A stretch of DNA of 64,000 nt from Caulochytrium protostelioides (Eukaryota > Chytridiomycota > Caulochytriomycetes > Caulochytriales > Caulochytriaceae), in NCBI GenBank assembly GCA_003615045.1, contig ML014178.1, positions 28,491-92,490 on the forward strand. The letters are read 5' to 3'. The notes below the pieces were generated by a model. The model saw only the letters and a program-made list of their open reading frames with translations. It was not told the DNA's origin and ran no database searches. The translations under genes were made by a program, and so were the position numbers. Shown in pieces: positions 32,780-43,100 of the stretch. Every line of letters starts with the position of its first letter. The first letter of the stretch is position 1.

Positions 32780-33550
32780 GGTCGCCGCCGCCGCCGCGGT
32801 CGCCGCCGCCCAGGAGGGCCGATCACGAGCCGAAAGGAAGGAAGCCACGGCCGCCCACGCCCCGCTTGGCGCCCGGAGGCGGGAGGGAACCGAAGGCGAC
32901 CAGGGCGGAAGGCGCGCCGGACGCCAGAAGCATGCCAGAAGCGTACATGCACCTCGGGGCGTCCCCAGCGCGCTCGCCATCGACGCCCTGGATGCCCTGG
33001 ACGCCCTCGATGCCTTGGACGCCGGCTCGAACGGAGGGCGCAGGCCTGGATCGACTCGGCACTTAAGGCGCCGGCCGCGTGGTCGCCGGCGACGAAGCCG
33101 CAGCGATCCGCCACGCGACCGATGCCGATCCCAGCAGGCCGCCCAGGAGATCGCCTCGGATCGTCCATCGGTCGCTCGGCCTTCATGTGGCCGATCTCAC
33201 CCAGGGTGTGCCCATCGCCGCCTCTGTCCTTTGCTTGGCGCTTCTCCCCATCCTCGTGCCGATCCGCCCGTCCTATTGCAAGCGCCTCCGCTGGCTTCGC
33301 TTCCCCTTGTGGCGCTGAAGGGCACCGGATCCCTCAGATCGCGACTCTCAGGGCCAACAGCGACCGCATCCCCGTCCGCCTCGCCCGTTGCCATACCCGA
33401 GGCGAGCCGGTCGAGGGCCAACCGTCTTGCTGCCTGTCCTCGCGCCGCGCCATCATCTCCTCCCGCGAGGCATCATATCATCGCATCGCATCGCAGCGCA
33501 TCGCAGCGCATCGCAGCGCATCGCAGCGCATCGCATCGCATCCCCCCAGT
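31062..33550. other. 2.5-kb intergenic stretch with triplet repeats
   Basis: After the IML1 stop there is a modestly AT-rich patch (31200-31640, with an A run at 31358-31370) that may hold its 3' UTR. From 31700 on the DNA is extremely GC-rich. Repeats: CT-rich run near 32309-32340, (GGC/GAC)n at 32429-32487, (CCG/GCC)n at about 32748-32812, and a decamer array at 33479-33545. One frame is open from 32372 into the cyclin gene, but its upstream part has no protein-like composition. Probably the cyclin gene's promoter and leader. Confidence 0.45.
33479..33545 (+). repeat. GCATC/GCAGC tandem array just before the cyclin start codon
   Basis: Five-base units GCATC and GCAGC alternate about a dozen times, ending a few bases before the ATG at 33551. 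It lies in the probable 5' leader. Confidence 0.85.
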
Positions 33551-35311
33551 ATGGCACCAACGGCACGGCCATCGGGCCACCACCCGACGGCTTCTCAGCG
33601 TCGCCGTCGTGCCGCGCCCTATATCTGCCCGCCCGTAAAAGCCGCCTCGCCGAGCGACCACGGCGGCCTACTCACCCCGGTCCCCTCCAGCCAGACCACG
33701 CCGCTACAGTCGCGCGTCGCGGACCCCCACCCGCATCGGCTGCTCCCCGCCCACGTCGACGTCGACGTCAACCTCAGCGCCAACGCGGATTCACAGTGGC
33801 ATCATCGGCAGACCCTGTCCCACGCATACGCTGCGGCGCATCGGCACGCCGCGGCCTGGCACGCGACCCTTCCGATCGCCCCCACGGGTTGCTTTGAATC
33901 GTCCGGAGCCTGGGAAGCGTCGGGACCGTCGGGACCGTCGGGATCGCCGGGATCCTCCCAAGCGTGCACGGTTGCTGCGCCATCGGTGCCCGCCTCCGCG
34001 GCTACGACCGCCGCGCTGCTATCCGATTCCTGGTTCCGCGCCGTCGCTGCCGCCGTGGCCGCCGTCGCTTCCGCACGGCCTTTCCTCGACATGGCATCCG
34101 CCCTGCCGCCCCACGCCACAGCGGCCGGCGCGCCGCCCGGCGCCCCGCGTCATGCGTTGCCGTCGCCGTCGCCATCACGCTTGCCGTTGGCACGGCGCGC
34201 CTCGCTGCGTCACGCTGACCAGGCGGCCTTCGGTCCCCAGGCAGCGGCGGCGGAGCTGCGTGTGACGGCCGCGCCGGCCGCCGCATCGCCCGTCGCCCGA
34301 CCCACGGGACCCTCCACGGCGGCAGCCGCGGCGGCAGCCGTCGTCGCGGCCTTCGCGGCCGCGCCGCCCGCGTGGTCGGCCGCACCGGTCCCGGCGCCCG
34401 TTTTCACCTCGTCGTCGTCAGCATCACCGGTATCGCCGCCGCCGCCGGCAGGCCGCCTCGACGTGTCGCATCTGAGCCCGCCGCATCTGGCGGCCATGGC
34501 GGCGCGGCTCGTGTGGGCCGTCACGTTTCCGCGCGCCGGCCCGCCCAGCCCGGCGTACCTGGCCGGCCGCGTCCAGCTGTACACGCGCATTCTGTACCAG
34601 ACCCGCCTCAGCGGCTCGCTCGTGCTGCTCGCGCTGTACTACCTGTCGCACTACATCCGCGCCTGCCAGCAGCAGGTCCTGCTGCCGGGCCACGAGGTCT
34701 ACGGCTTTGTGGCGGCGCTCGGCCTGGCCGACATGATGCAGAACGACGTCGCGTTCGAAATGGTCAGCTGGGCGAAGGCGAGCGGCCTCAACCGCGGCCT
34801 GCTCGTGCAGTGGCAGACCGCGCTGCTGCAGGCCATGGACTACCGCTTGAACGTGGCGCCCGCCGTCTTTGACCGCTGGCAGCACCGCGCCGTCAGCCAC
34901 GTGGTCCAAGGTATCCGCAGCCAAGCGGTGCGCATGTCCGCTCAGCAGCAGCAGCAGCAGCAGGAACAGCAGCATTTGGAGCAGCAGCAACGCCAGTTGC
35001 AGATTCAGCAACAGCAACGGCGGCAGCAACAGCAGCAGCAACAGCAACAGCAGCTCCAGCAGCACTACCAGCAGCAGCTCCAACAACAACTCCAGCAACC
35101 GTTGCAGCAGCAGCCGTTGCAGCCGCAGCAGCAACCACCGTTGATGGCCGCCTGTGCGCCGTATGCCATGGGGGTCGCAGGCACTCCGATACCGTCAGGA
35201 ATGCCCGCGCTGCAAGATGGGCTGGCGACGCCGCCGCTGACGGCGCAGGACGTGCATGTGATCGAGCTCGCGTCGATGGTCCAGCCCTGGGCCGTGTCCC
35301 TGCTCGTTTAA
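33551..35311 (+). CDS. Pho85-type (PCL/Clg1-like) cyclin with Q-rich tail
   Basis: 586 residues from ATG 33551, chosen because the frame upstream runs through a tandem DNA repeat. Residues 1-310 are Ala/Pro/Ser-rich and unconserved. The cyclin box is at about 316-455. It has the helix pattern of Pho80/Pcl/Clg1 cyclins: YTRILYQTRLSGSLVLLALY, followed by GFVAALGLADMMQNDVAFEM (family form: A-L-x-x-A-x-K-x-x-D) and LQAMDYRLNVAPAVFDRW. The C-terminus (about 465-535) is a glutamine-rich helix from CAG/CAA repeats. Such cyclins activate Pho85/CDK5-type kinases in cell-cycle, polarity or nutrient control. The usual lysine of the K-x-x-D motif is replaced (ADMMQND), so partner specificity may differ. 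Subfamily is uncertain, with Clg1-like the closest by eye. Confidence 0.72.
   Translation: MAPTARPSGHHPTASQRRRRAAPYICPPVKAASPSDHGGLLTPVPSSQTTPLQSRVADPHPHRLLPAHVDVDVNLSANADSQWHHRQTLSHAYAAAHRHAAAWHATLPIAPTGCFESSGAWEASGPSGPSGSPGSSQACTVAAPSVPASAATTAALLSDSWFRAVAAAVAAVASARPFLDMASALPPHATAAGAPPGAPRHALPSPSPSRLPLARRASLRHADQAAFGPQAAAAELRVTAAPAAASPVARPTGPSTAAAAAAAVVAAFAAAPPAWSAAPVPAPVFTSSSSASPVSPPPPAGRLDVSHLSPPHLAAMAARLVWAVTFPRAGPPSPAYLAGRVQLYTRILYQTRLSGSLVLLALYYLSHYIRACQQQVLLPGHEVYGFVAALGLADMMQNDVAFEMVSWAKASGLNRGLLVQWQTALLQAMDYRLNVAPAVFDRWQHRAVSHVVQGIRSQAVRMSAQQQQQQQEQQHLEQQQRQLQIQQQQRRQQQQQQQQQQLQQHYQQQLQQQLQQPLQQQPLQPQQQPPLMAACAPYAMGVAGTPIPSGMPALQDGLATPPLTAQDVHVIELASMVQPWAVSLLV
34938..35135 (+). repeat. 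CAG/CAA-rich region coding Q-rich tail
   Basis: Imperfect CAG/CAA codons with interspersed Leu, Arg and Glu codons at the 3' end of the cyclin gene. Confidence 0.85.
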
Positions 35312-36316
35312 TGGGCCGCGTCCGATGCCTGCGTCGGTCGCCGTGGCCGTCCTGTCCTCCTGGATGGCGCGATGTGCAGCAGGGTGCCGTCTTTTTTTTC
35401 TGTTGTGATCCTCATATGGGCATCCAAGCGCGCACGCGTGGCGACGGATAGGCCGTGGGGTTCGGTTTCTCTTCTTGTTTGTAACATATACTTTTATTTA
35501 ATCCTCTGTTCTGGTGACCTGGTATGAACTGCGTGATCCGCGTGATGTCCCCAGCTGTTGGCGCGATCCGGCTGAGCCCCACCGGTCCGTGGCGCAAGCG
35601 CCGGCGCCCCGCCGGAGATCGGCTTGACCGACGGACTGGCGACAGAGCTCCGAGGGACGAGCCTGCGCGGGGCTGGCGGTGGCGCGGGGCCGCCAGCCCT
35701 TCCGCATGCTGGCGGTACCTCACAGCCCGCCGACCGCCGACCGCCGCCGCCGCCGCCGCCGCCGCCGTCGCCGCCGCCGCCGCCGCCGGTCCGGCTCAGG
35801 CCGATCGCAGCCGATCGCCCGCCAGATCGCGCATCGATGAACGTACCAGCGTGCCGGCCGGTCCGCGCCGTGCCGCGGGTCTCACCGGGCGCTGGGGCCA
35901 CGGCCGTCGGCCCGCAGGCACGTCCAGCGCGGAGCAGGTCCCCGCGCCGATCGACGGCGGCCGGCGGCGCCGTGCGCGCACCGCAGGCGGCGCCGTCGCG
36001 CCGTGGCCGTGGGTCGTCGACGTCGTCGCCCTGCGCGGCGCATACGGTCTGCATGCAGCCGCTGGTCGTGGCGCCGGCGGGCGGCGGCGGGGGCGGCGGC
36101 GGCACGCGCCCGGCGCTCTTCACCAGCGGCGCGTGCGGCGATCACGGTGATGCCAGAGCAAGCACGCGATGCGGCAACCACAGAGCGGGGGTTCCTGTCG
36201 TCGTCGGTACGACGGTCGCGTGGCTCGGGCCATGGTCGTCACACTCCGACGGCGTCAGCAACCCTGGCTTGCCGCATACCCTACCCCGTTGCCGCCTCTT
36301 GATTTATGCCGCTGAC

Positions 36317-36362
<46 letters not shown>

Positions 36363-36390
36363 TTCTCTGCGCCCATCGTGTCGCGCCGTC
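35312..36390. other. intergenic with (CCG)n; possible minus-strand 3' end at about 35490
   Basis: The left 200 bases are AT-richer (T run at 35391-35398). On the minus strand, 35505-35488 carries TTAAATAAAAG, a possible poly(A) signal, and minus frames just upstream (about 35580-35500) are coding-like but short and unrecognised. A (CCG)n run is at 35740-35788. 36318-36361 is a (CTG)n run in the leader of the next gene. No gene called. Confidence 0.4.
36318..36361 (+). repeat. (GCT)14 repeat in the 5' leader of CFAP251
   Basis: About fourteen perfect GCT/CTG units end 29 bases before the start codon at 36391. By position they would be transcribed as CUG repeats in the 5' UTR. Confidence 0.85.
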
Positions 36391-39300
36391 ATGGCTGAAC
36401 CGACGCAGCCGGTTTCCACCGCGGCCGTCGCCGCCGCCACAACGCCCGAGCAGGCCGAATCCGCGGCGGGGCTGAGCCCCGAGCAGCCGCATGCGATCCA
36501 CCTCGCATGGACCGCCGGCTTCAACGCGTCGCTGCGCCGCGGCGTCGCCGCCGTGGTCCGCAACGGCCGCGACTATACCATCTATGCCGTCGGCAACACG
36601 CTCGTGGTCACGGACGCCGCCACGCAGCAGCAGACCCTGCTGCAGGGGCACCGCCACGCCATCACGGCGCTGGCCCTGTCGCCCTGCGGGCAGTTCGTCG
36701 CGACGGCCGACAGCGCGGTGCTGGACGCCGAGCAGGCGGAGCAGGCGGGCACCCGCGACAGCGCTGGCGCCGCGGACGAGGCCGAGACCCTGCTGGTGAT
36801 CTGGGACGTGCGCCAGCCCGAAAATGCGTTTCCCGTCAAGACGTTCTTTGGGCCGGACCAGGGCGCGGGCCTTGCGGCGCTGGCGTTTTCGCACAACAGC
36901 AAGACCGTGTTCGCGCTGAGCCACGCGGTGCCGCAGACGTTGTCGCGGTATGAATGGACGCTGCCCGCCACCGCGGCGCTCGGCACGGTCGCGGTGGAGG
37001 GCCCTCGGCAGTTCGATCTGGCCGTCGACCACGTGGGCCACTGGCTCGTCACCATCGGCCCCGCATCCATCTCGTTTTGGCATGCGGGCGACCTCATCCA
37101 GATCAGCGCCACAGCCCAGATCGCGAATCACCGCCAGGGCGCCAACGACGAAGCGTCAGCAACGCTGCGCCACCGAGAACGCATCACCACTGCCGTCTTT
37201 CTCAGCAAGAGCCTGATCACCGGCACGAGCGACGGCGATGCCCTGGTGTGGAGCCTGCGCGCCGCGGGGCCCCGCAACCCGGCGCAGATCCCGTATGTAC
37301 CGCAGAAGAAGATTCGCCTGCACGAGGGCGGCGTGACGGCCACGATATTCCTGCTGCGCTGCTTTATCGTCTCGGCCGCCCAGGATGGCCATCTCCACAT
37401 CTTTGACGAGGAGCTGGGGCTCGTTGCGTGGTATGAGCACCTGCGCCACGGCCCCATCGCCGGCGTCACGTTCCTCGAGCCGGAGACAAAGCGCGGCCGC
37501 ATCATCATCACCACCGTGTCCGGCAAGATCCTGCGCGTCGAGGCAGGCAGTCTCTATGAAGCCCAAGGGCCCCAGCAGCGGCGCTCGACGGGCGTCATGG
37601 TCGCTTATCGGGCTAACGCGGACCGCGTCCACGCCGTGGCCATGCATCCGCACAAGACGGAGCTGCTGGCCGGCGACGCCGCCGGATGGGTCCATCGGTG
37701 GGACTACAGCGCGCGGCGCTGGATGCATGCCCAGCGAATTCGGCCCACGGCGCCCACGGCGACCACGGCGGCCGCGCCGATGGCTGCGGCCGCGTCGGCC
37801 ACAACTGCAGTCGCAACGGCAGCGGCAGCGGCGGCGGCCAAGGACAAACAGGCCTCGGATTCCGACGAGCCCGCCGTCGGCATCACGGCGCTCGTCTATG
37901 CGCCGAGTGGCGAGCTGGTGGCCGTCGGGCACACGTCCGGCCACGTCGCGCTCGCCGCCTCGGAGGTGTTTGAGGGTCCAGGCGACGTTTCCACGGCCGC
38001 GGCGGCCGCCCGATCGCCGTTGCCATTGCCATCGCCGCCGCCGCCGGATGGTGCGGCTCCCGCTGGTGACGGCGGCGGCAGCAGCCGGCCGGCGGTCGTA
38101 TCGCTGGTCGGTTCCAGCGATCCCATCACGCATCTGACCTTCTCGCCGGACGGCGCGCAGCTCTTTTATGCCGACGCCAGCGGCCTCGTGGGCCTGATCC
38201 AGTGGGTGACGGGGCCCAGCGGCCAGCCTGCGTGGCGGCTGTGCGGACGCAGCCGTCTGCACTCCCAGCCCCTGGTCAACCTGTGGGTGCAGGAGACGCT
38301 CGATGCCGCCTCGGGCGCCGTCCACGTGGAAGCCCTCTCGGTGGCTCAGGACGGCCACATGATCGCGTATGATCTGGCCGCGTCGGGCGTCGACCGCGGC
38401 CTCGTGGCGCGCGACGACAAGGTCGTCGAGACCGTGTCCCAGCCGCGGGCCGCCACGGCGTACCCAAACCGCGAGATCCAGAACCGGCTGATCGCGGATG
38501 CGCTCGACCTGAAGCCGTCGGCGACCGACGGCGTGCTGGTGGCGACGGCGCACGGCCGGCTGCAGTGGCTCACGCCGACTGGCCTGTGCCGCAAACGGCT
38601 GCTGGCGCCGTCGGCGGCGTCGCCGATCGAGCACATGATCGTCGTGCGTCTCGAGGCCGAAACGGACGACGCCGCCGAGCGCCACCAGCACCACCTGTTG
38701 TGGGCCGCCGCCGATCGAACGATGGGCATGACGCGGTTTCCGCTGGACGGATCGCCGTATGCCACGACGGCCCTGATCGCGCACGCGAGCCCCATCGTCG
38801 CCCTCCACCCGACCCGTCTGCCCAACAGCTGTCTGACGCTCGGCGAAGACGGCCAGATCAACCTATGGCAGCTGGAGCCGACCCACCTGCTGGAGCAGCA
38901 GCGGGGGGCCGGGCCCGGCCCGCAGGCCTTCTTTGGCCTCTTCACGACCGAGGAGCAGCGCGACCTCGAAGACTACTTTTGCTATGTCCAGGTCCGCGAC
39001 AAGAAGACGATCCCGCAGCTCGAAGGTCAGATTCCGGCCAGCGATGTCCCCGACGTGCTGCAGGCCATGGGGCTGTATCTGTCGCATGCCGACTGCGACC
39101 AAGTGATCAACGAAGTCCGGTACCGCGGCATGGAGGATACGGCAGACCCGCAGAATAGCGAGTACGCTGACCTGCCGACGGTGATCCAGCTCTACTACAA
39201 CCGTCGCGGCGGCACGGCGCCCGCGGGTAGCGCCACGGCCCGCGCCGACGCCACGGCGCTCACCGTCGACAACATTGTCGGCGCCGTCCTTGCGTCGCAG

Positions 39301-39597
39301 AAGCCCGCGGTCCGCGCGGCGGCGCTCGACCCGCAGAGCCCGACGCCGCTGCTGGCGACGCCCATCGAGACCGAGCCGCTGGTGACGCTCCTGCAGACCC
39401 ACGGCGAGACCATCGCCAGGGATGAGATCGTGGGGCTGATGCAGCTGCCGCCGCTGCCGAAAGACGCGGCGCTCAGTACCACCCAGAGCCGTGCTGCGCA
39501 GCAGCAGGCCGTTCAGGACACGTTGAAGCGGGCTCTGCCGCCCGTGATGCCGCTGGGCGAGGTATTGCGCCTCTTCGGCCTCAGCATCGCAGCTTAA
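36391..39597 (+). CDS. CFAP251: CFAP251/WDR66-like flagellar WD40 protein
   Basis: 1068 residues. A WD40 double-propeller body spans about residues 45-850, with repeats such as LLQGHRHAITALALSPCGQF, VVSLVGSSDPITHLTFSPDG and HASPIVALHPTRLP. An Ala-rich loop at about 450-490 and a Pro/Ala loop at about 535-565 interrupt it. The C-terminal region (about 850-1050) is the EF-hand-like part typical of CFAP251: FTTEEQRDLEDYFCYVQV, LEGQIPASDVPDVLQAMGLY, DQVINEVRYRG and LPTVIQLYYNRR. In Chlamydomonas, FAP251 belongs to the calmodulin- and spoke-associated complex at the base of radial spokes, which controls dynein-driven beating. It implies that this organism builds a motile flagellum. ATG 36391 follows a (GCT)14 leader repeat. 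Single exon. Confidence 0.85.
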   Translation: MAEPTQPVSTAAVAAATTPEQAESAAGLSPEQPHAIHLAWTAGFNASLRRGVAAVVRNGRDYTIYAVGNTLVVTDAATQQQTLLQGHRHAITALALSPCGQFVATADSAVLDAEQAEQAGTRDSAGAADEAETLLVIWDVRQPENAFPVKTFFGPDQGAGLAALAFSHNSKTVFALSHAVPQTLSRYEWTLPATAALGTVAVEGPRQFDLAVDHVGHWLVTIGPASISFWHAGDLIQISATAQIANHRQGANDEASATLRHRERITTAVFLSKSLITGTSDGDALVWSLRAAGPRNPAQIPYVPQKKIRLHEGGVTATIFLLRCFIVSAAQDGHLHIFDEELGLVAWYEHLRHGPIAGVTFLEPETKRGRIIITTVSGKILRVEAGSLYEAQGPQQRRSTGVMVAYRANADRVHAVAMHPHKTELLAGDAAGWVHRWDYSARRWMHAQRIRPTAPTATTAAAPMAAAASATTAVATAAAAAAAKDKQASDSDEPAVGITALVYAPSGELVAVGHTSGHVALAASEVFEGPGDVSTAAAAARSPLPLPSPPPPDGAAPAGDGGGSSRPAVVSLVGSSDPITHLTFSPDGAQLFYADASGLVGLIQWVTGPSGQPAWRLCGRSRLHSQPLVNLWVQETLDAASGAVHVEALSVAQDGHMIAYDLAASGVDRGLVARDDKVVETVSQPRAATAYPNREIQNRLIADALDLKPSATDGVLVATAHGRLQWLTPTGLCRKRLLAPSAASPIEHMIVVRLEAETDDAAERHQHHLLWAAADRTMGMTRFPLDGSPYATTALIAHASPIVALHPTRLPNSCLTLGEDGQINLWQLEPTHLLEQQRGAGPGPQAFFGLFTTEEQRDLEDYFCYVQVRDKKTIPQLEGQIPASDVPDVLQAMGLYLSHADCDQVINEVRYRGMEDTADPQNSEYADLPTVIQLYYNRRGGTAPAGSATARADATALTVDNIVGAVLASQKPAVRAAALDPQSPTPLLATPIETEPLVTLLQTHGETIARDEIVGLMQLPPLPKDAALSTTQSRAAQQQAVQDTLKRALPPVMPLGEVLRLFGLSIAA

Positions 39598-39866
39598 ACA
39601 AAAGAACGGCATGCGGCCACCCTACGACGACGACGACGGCGACGGCGTAGGAGACTCCGTATACCATCTTAAAAAAACAAGTAACAGATTTATGTCTAGA
39701 CATCGACATGGTCGGGAGACCTGCCCATGTCATCGTGCGCAGGGACAAGCGAGCCGGAGCTCCAAGTCCCAGCGCGCATCTCTCCATTAGGAGAAAGCAA
39801 GGCCAACAAAGAAAAGCTGACGCCACCCAACCACGTCAAGGGGATTAGGATCATGGCGTCATGCCT
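39598..39866. other. short convergent intergenic region
   Basis: Between the stop codons of two converging genes. Contains A runs (39670-39680) that may serve as 3' processing signals. Nothing else seen. Confidence 0.4.
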
Positions 39867-40160
39867 TCAAGAGGCATGACACCATGCAGGCGACATGAGG
39901 GCACTACTCCTCGCGTGGACTCGGCGCACGCTTGGGGACGCTGTGCCGGTGGCCCCGGTGGCGGCGGCAAGGGTGCTGCAAACGCCTGCGCTTGTAGCTT
40001 GCAGCGGGGCACCAAGCGCCGTAGCGCCGGACAGCATCGACGACGACGAAGACGACGTCGGAACCGCGTGCGACCCTAGTCCGCTCGTCCCAAACGACAG
40101 CCCACCTGAGCCGACCAACGTGGCATCGCATTTCATGGCGATCACGGGTGAATGCTGTTG

Positions 40161-40196
<36 letters not shown>

Positions 40197-43100
40197 AGGC
40201 TGAGGCTGAGGCTGTTGCGACGGCTGTCCCTGTTGGGTTGACGGCGGCAGCGGCGGTGGGGGGGCGACCAGACGGTTCTCTCGACCCCCGTTTGCCTGCA
40301 GATGCGGCAGATTCGACAGGGACGCGGTGGCCTGCTGCCGGATAAAGTTTTGTTGGGTTTGTTGAGCGCTATGAGCCTGCTGCTGCATCGATTGCTGGAA
40401 GGAGGCGACCAATCGCTCCATAAAGGCCTGCATCTGCAGGTCGCGGTTTTGCTGCTGGGTGTCGCGGTCGCGCATCCACTGCAGCATCGTAGCTTGCTGC
40501 GTCTGCATGAGCTCCGTCATGCGCTCCATGCGCTGTTCGAGCAGCTGCTCGTACTGCTGTGACAACCGCTGAGAGACGTGGCCCACCGAGGTCCACAGCC
40601 ATTTCTCAGCTTCGGCGCCCAAATGAGGCATCGGCACCGTCTGCGGCGACTTGATGGCTGGCGGGAACAGGGGCAACACAGGTGAGGCCAACGTATTAAT
40701 CGCCGTGCTCGCCGTACCTGTGCCAGCCGTCCCTGACCCGGGCGTCCCCTGCATGCCTGCAGGCGTCGACGCCGGCAGCATCGACTTCGCCCCGCCGTGG
40801 GTCGCCGCGTAGCCGTCGATGCCTGCGGCGCCCGCCATCGCTTGGGGGCCCGTGGGAGGCAGGCCCGGGTGGAAGGCCATCAGATGCGCGGCATGGGACG
40901 TCGGAACCGCCGCGGACGGCATCGCCGCATGTCCGTCCCCCGGAAAGACAGCGGCATTCAGGCCGCCATAGGTATGAGCATGTGCGTGACCGCCGCCGCC
41001 GCCGCCGCCGCTGCCGTCACCGCCGCCAGCATAGTGAGCGGCATGCAGACTCGCCGCATCATGAGCCATCTCAAGATGGGGCGGACTACCGTGCTGCGAG
41101 CCGGCCGTGCCCGGGTCCGGCGGGGCGGCTGCCTGGGGCTCGATTTTTTGGGCGGCGGGGCCGTGGCCCACTGCTGGCACGGTGCTCGACGAACGGCGCC
41201 GTTCCTGTCGCGCACGGAGCATTGCGTGGGTGTTGCCATGACCATGACCGTGGCCGCCCTGGCCGCTCACGCTGCTGGCGGCCGCGAGCGCTGTCCCAGA
41301 TGCCGTTGCGGAGGCCGTCGTGCTGCCGCCGGCGCCATCACCGGGATGGCCGACGGCCGATGCTGCGTGCACGCCCGAGACAGCGCCATCGAGCTGCGGG
41401 CTCGTGGCGTGCGGGCCGCTCGAGTGCCAGCGCGCACGTTTGGCCAACAACGGATGGGGCAGGGAACCGGCCGCGGGGCTCGTGAGCGGCGCGCCGCCTT
41501 CTTTGGGGGTGGGCAGGGACGACGGCTCGGCCGTCGCGGCATGATGACCCAGGTGGCGTGGCGAGTCATGCGAGGCATACGATGGGCCGCCCGTGGCGGC
41601 CCCTGCGGCGGCGCCCGCGGCGGATGACGGGTGACGATGGGCGGCGGTCGCCGCTATGACCGGGAATCCCATCGCACTAGTGGGCGCCGGGCCGGACATG
41701 CTGCCCGCGCTGGGACTGTACTGCATGGCGGAGTTGGCCGCGGCGTGCTGCTGCATCAACATGGCACTATTGAGCTGGGCGGCGAGAGTGTCGTGGGCGG
41801 CATGCATGGCGACCCCCGGCGCCGCGTGCGGAGCGGTTCCGTTCATCGCTGAGTTGGTCCCATGGGTCGCGCCCACAGGGTGAAAGGCCATCCCGGCCTG
41901 CGATGCCGGGTCCAGCATGCGTGGCGAAGCGATGTGCGCATTCAACGTGAAGTCATTTGAGGCACTCGAGGCCACCAGTTGGCCATATGAAGTCCCGGCA
42001 CTATAAGCTGCATTGACGTGCTGTTGCTGTTGCAACTGTTGTTGCTGCCGTTGCTGTTGTTGTTGTTGGTGCTGCTGCTGCTGTTGCTGCTGTTGCTGCT
42101 GTTGTTGCTGTTGCTGCTGATGTTGCTGATGTTGCTGTTGAACTTGCAGCTGTTGCAGTTGCTGATGCTGAATGGCCGAAGCACTAGGGGTTTGGCCGTT
42201 GGCTACGCACGAGGCGACCGCTTGGGAAAGAGTATCCGCATATTGGTCCAGGTCCTGGCTGTCGCGCCGGTCCCGGAGCAGCGCTTCCCATTTGGCCTGC
42301 ACCGTCTTGCGATGGCGGGACGGAAAATGGGCCACAATTTCATCCCAAAGCCGAGTCTTTTCCCGCGCATCTGCCGCGCTACGCAGCTGCTCATTGTACG
42401 TCCGGATCAGCGATACGAGCAGCTGCAGCTGGTCCGGCGTCCACCGCGCCGGCGCGATTTTTTTTGACGGCAGCGACAGCTGAGTCGGCACCGGCGTGTT
42501 GTCCCCGACCGTCGTCAAGGTCGCTGCCGCCGTCGCTGCCGCGGCCGGCGTATTGGCGGCATCGTTGGTGTCCACCAGCTCAGGCGTCATTCGGGCCATC
42601 GGATTGAATACGGCGTGAGGGCCACTCAGACTCGTCAGCGCGTAGCCCGGCGCGGCACCGCTGGCTGGCGGATGCGCTGGCGCCGCCGCGGAAAAGTGCG
42701 GCGTGCCGCCAGAGTTGGAGACGGCGTGCGGGTGGCCGAGCGGCGCCGTCGCGCCGTGGCTCCCGTCGTTAGTGTCGCCCAGACCAGTGGCATGCGAGGG
42801 CATGTGCGCGGCGCCAAAGACGCCGGGGTGGATAGGAGGCGGCGCCATAGCCATGGTCGTGTTGCCGGCGGCCGAGACTGCCACGCGGGACGCGCGCTGA
42901 CGCGACAGGCCGGGTGACCCCGACATGCCGCCGTGAAATGGGTTGGGCGACGGCGCCAGAATGGCCAGGTCGCTGAGACTCGCTTGCGGCGTCAGCAGCC
43001 CGGTCTCGATCTGAGAGCCGAGATGGGGAGACGGCGACGGTGCAACGCTCAATTTTCCCTTGCTGTTCTTGGCCTCCTTCTTGACGTTGTGGCTTAAGCC

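Noticed and set aside
33479-33545. Regular repeat as a CRISPR array
   Set aside because: Units are five bases and contiguous with no spacers; this is a simple tandem repeat in a eukaryotic genome.
32372-33550. N-terminal extension of the cyclin frame (393 more residues)
   Set aside because: The frame is open, but it passes through triplet and pentamer DNA repeats and has Arg/His-rich composition that changes at the ATG 33551.
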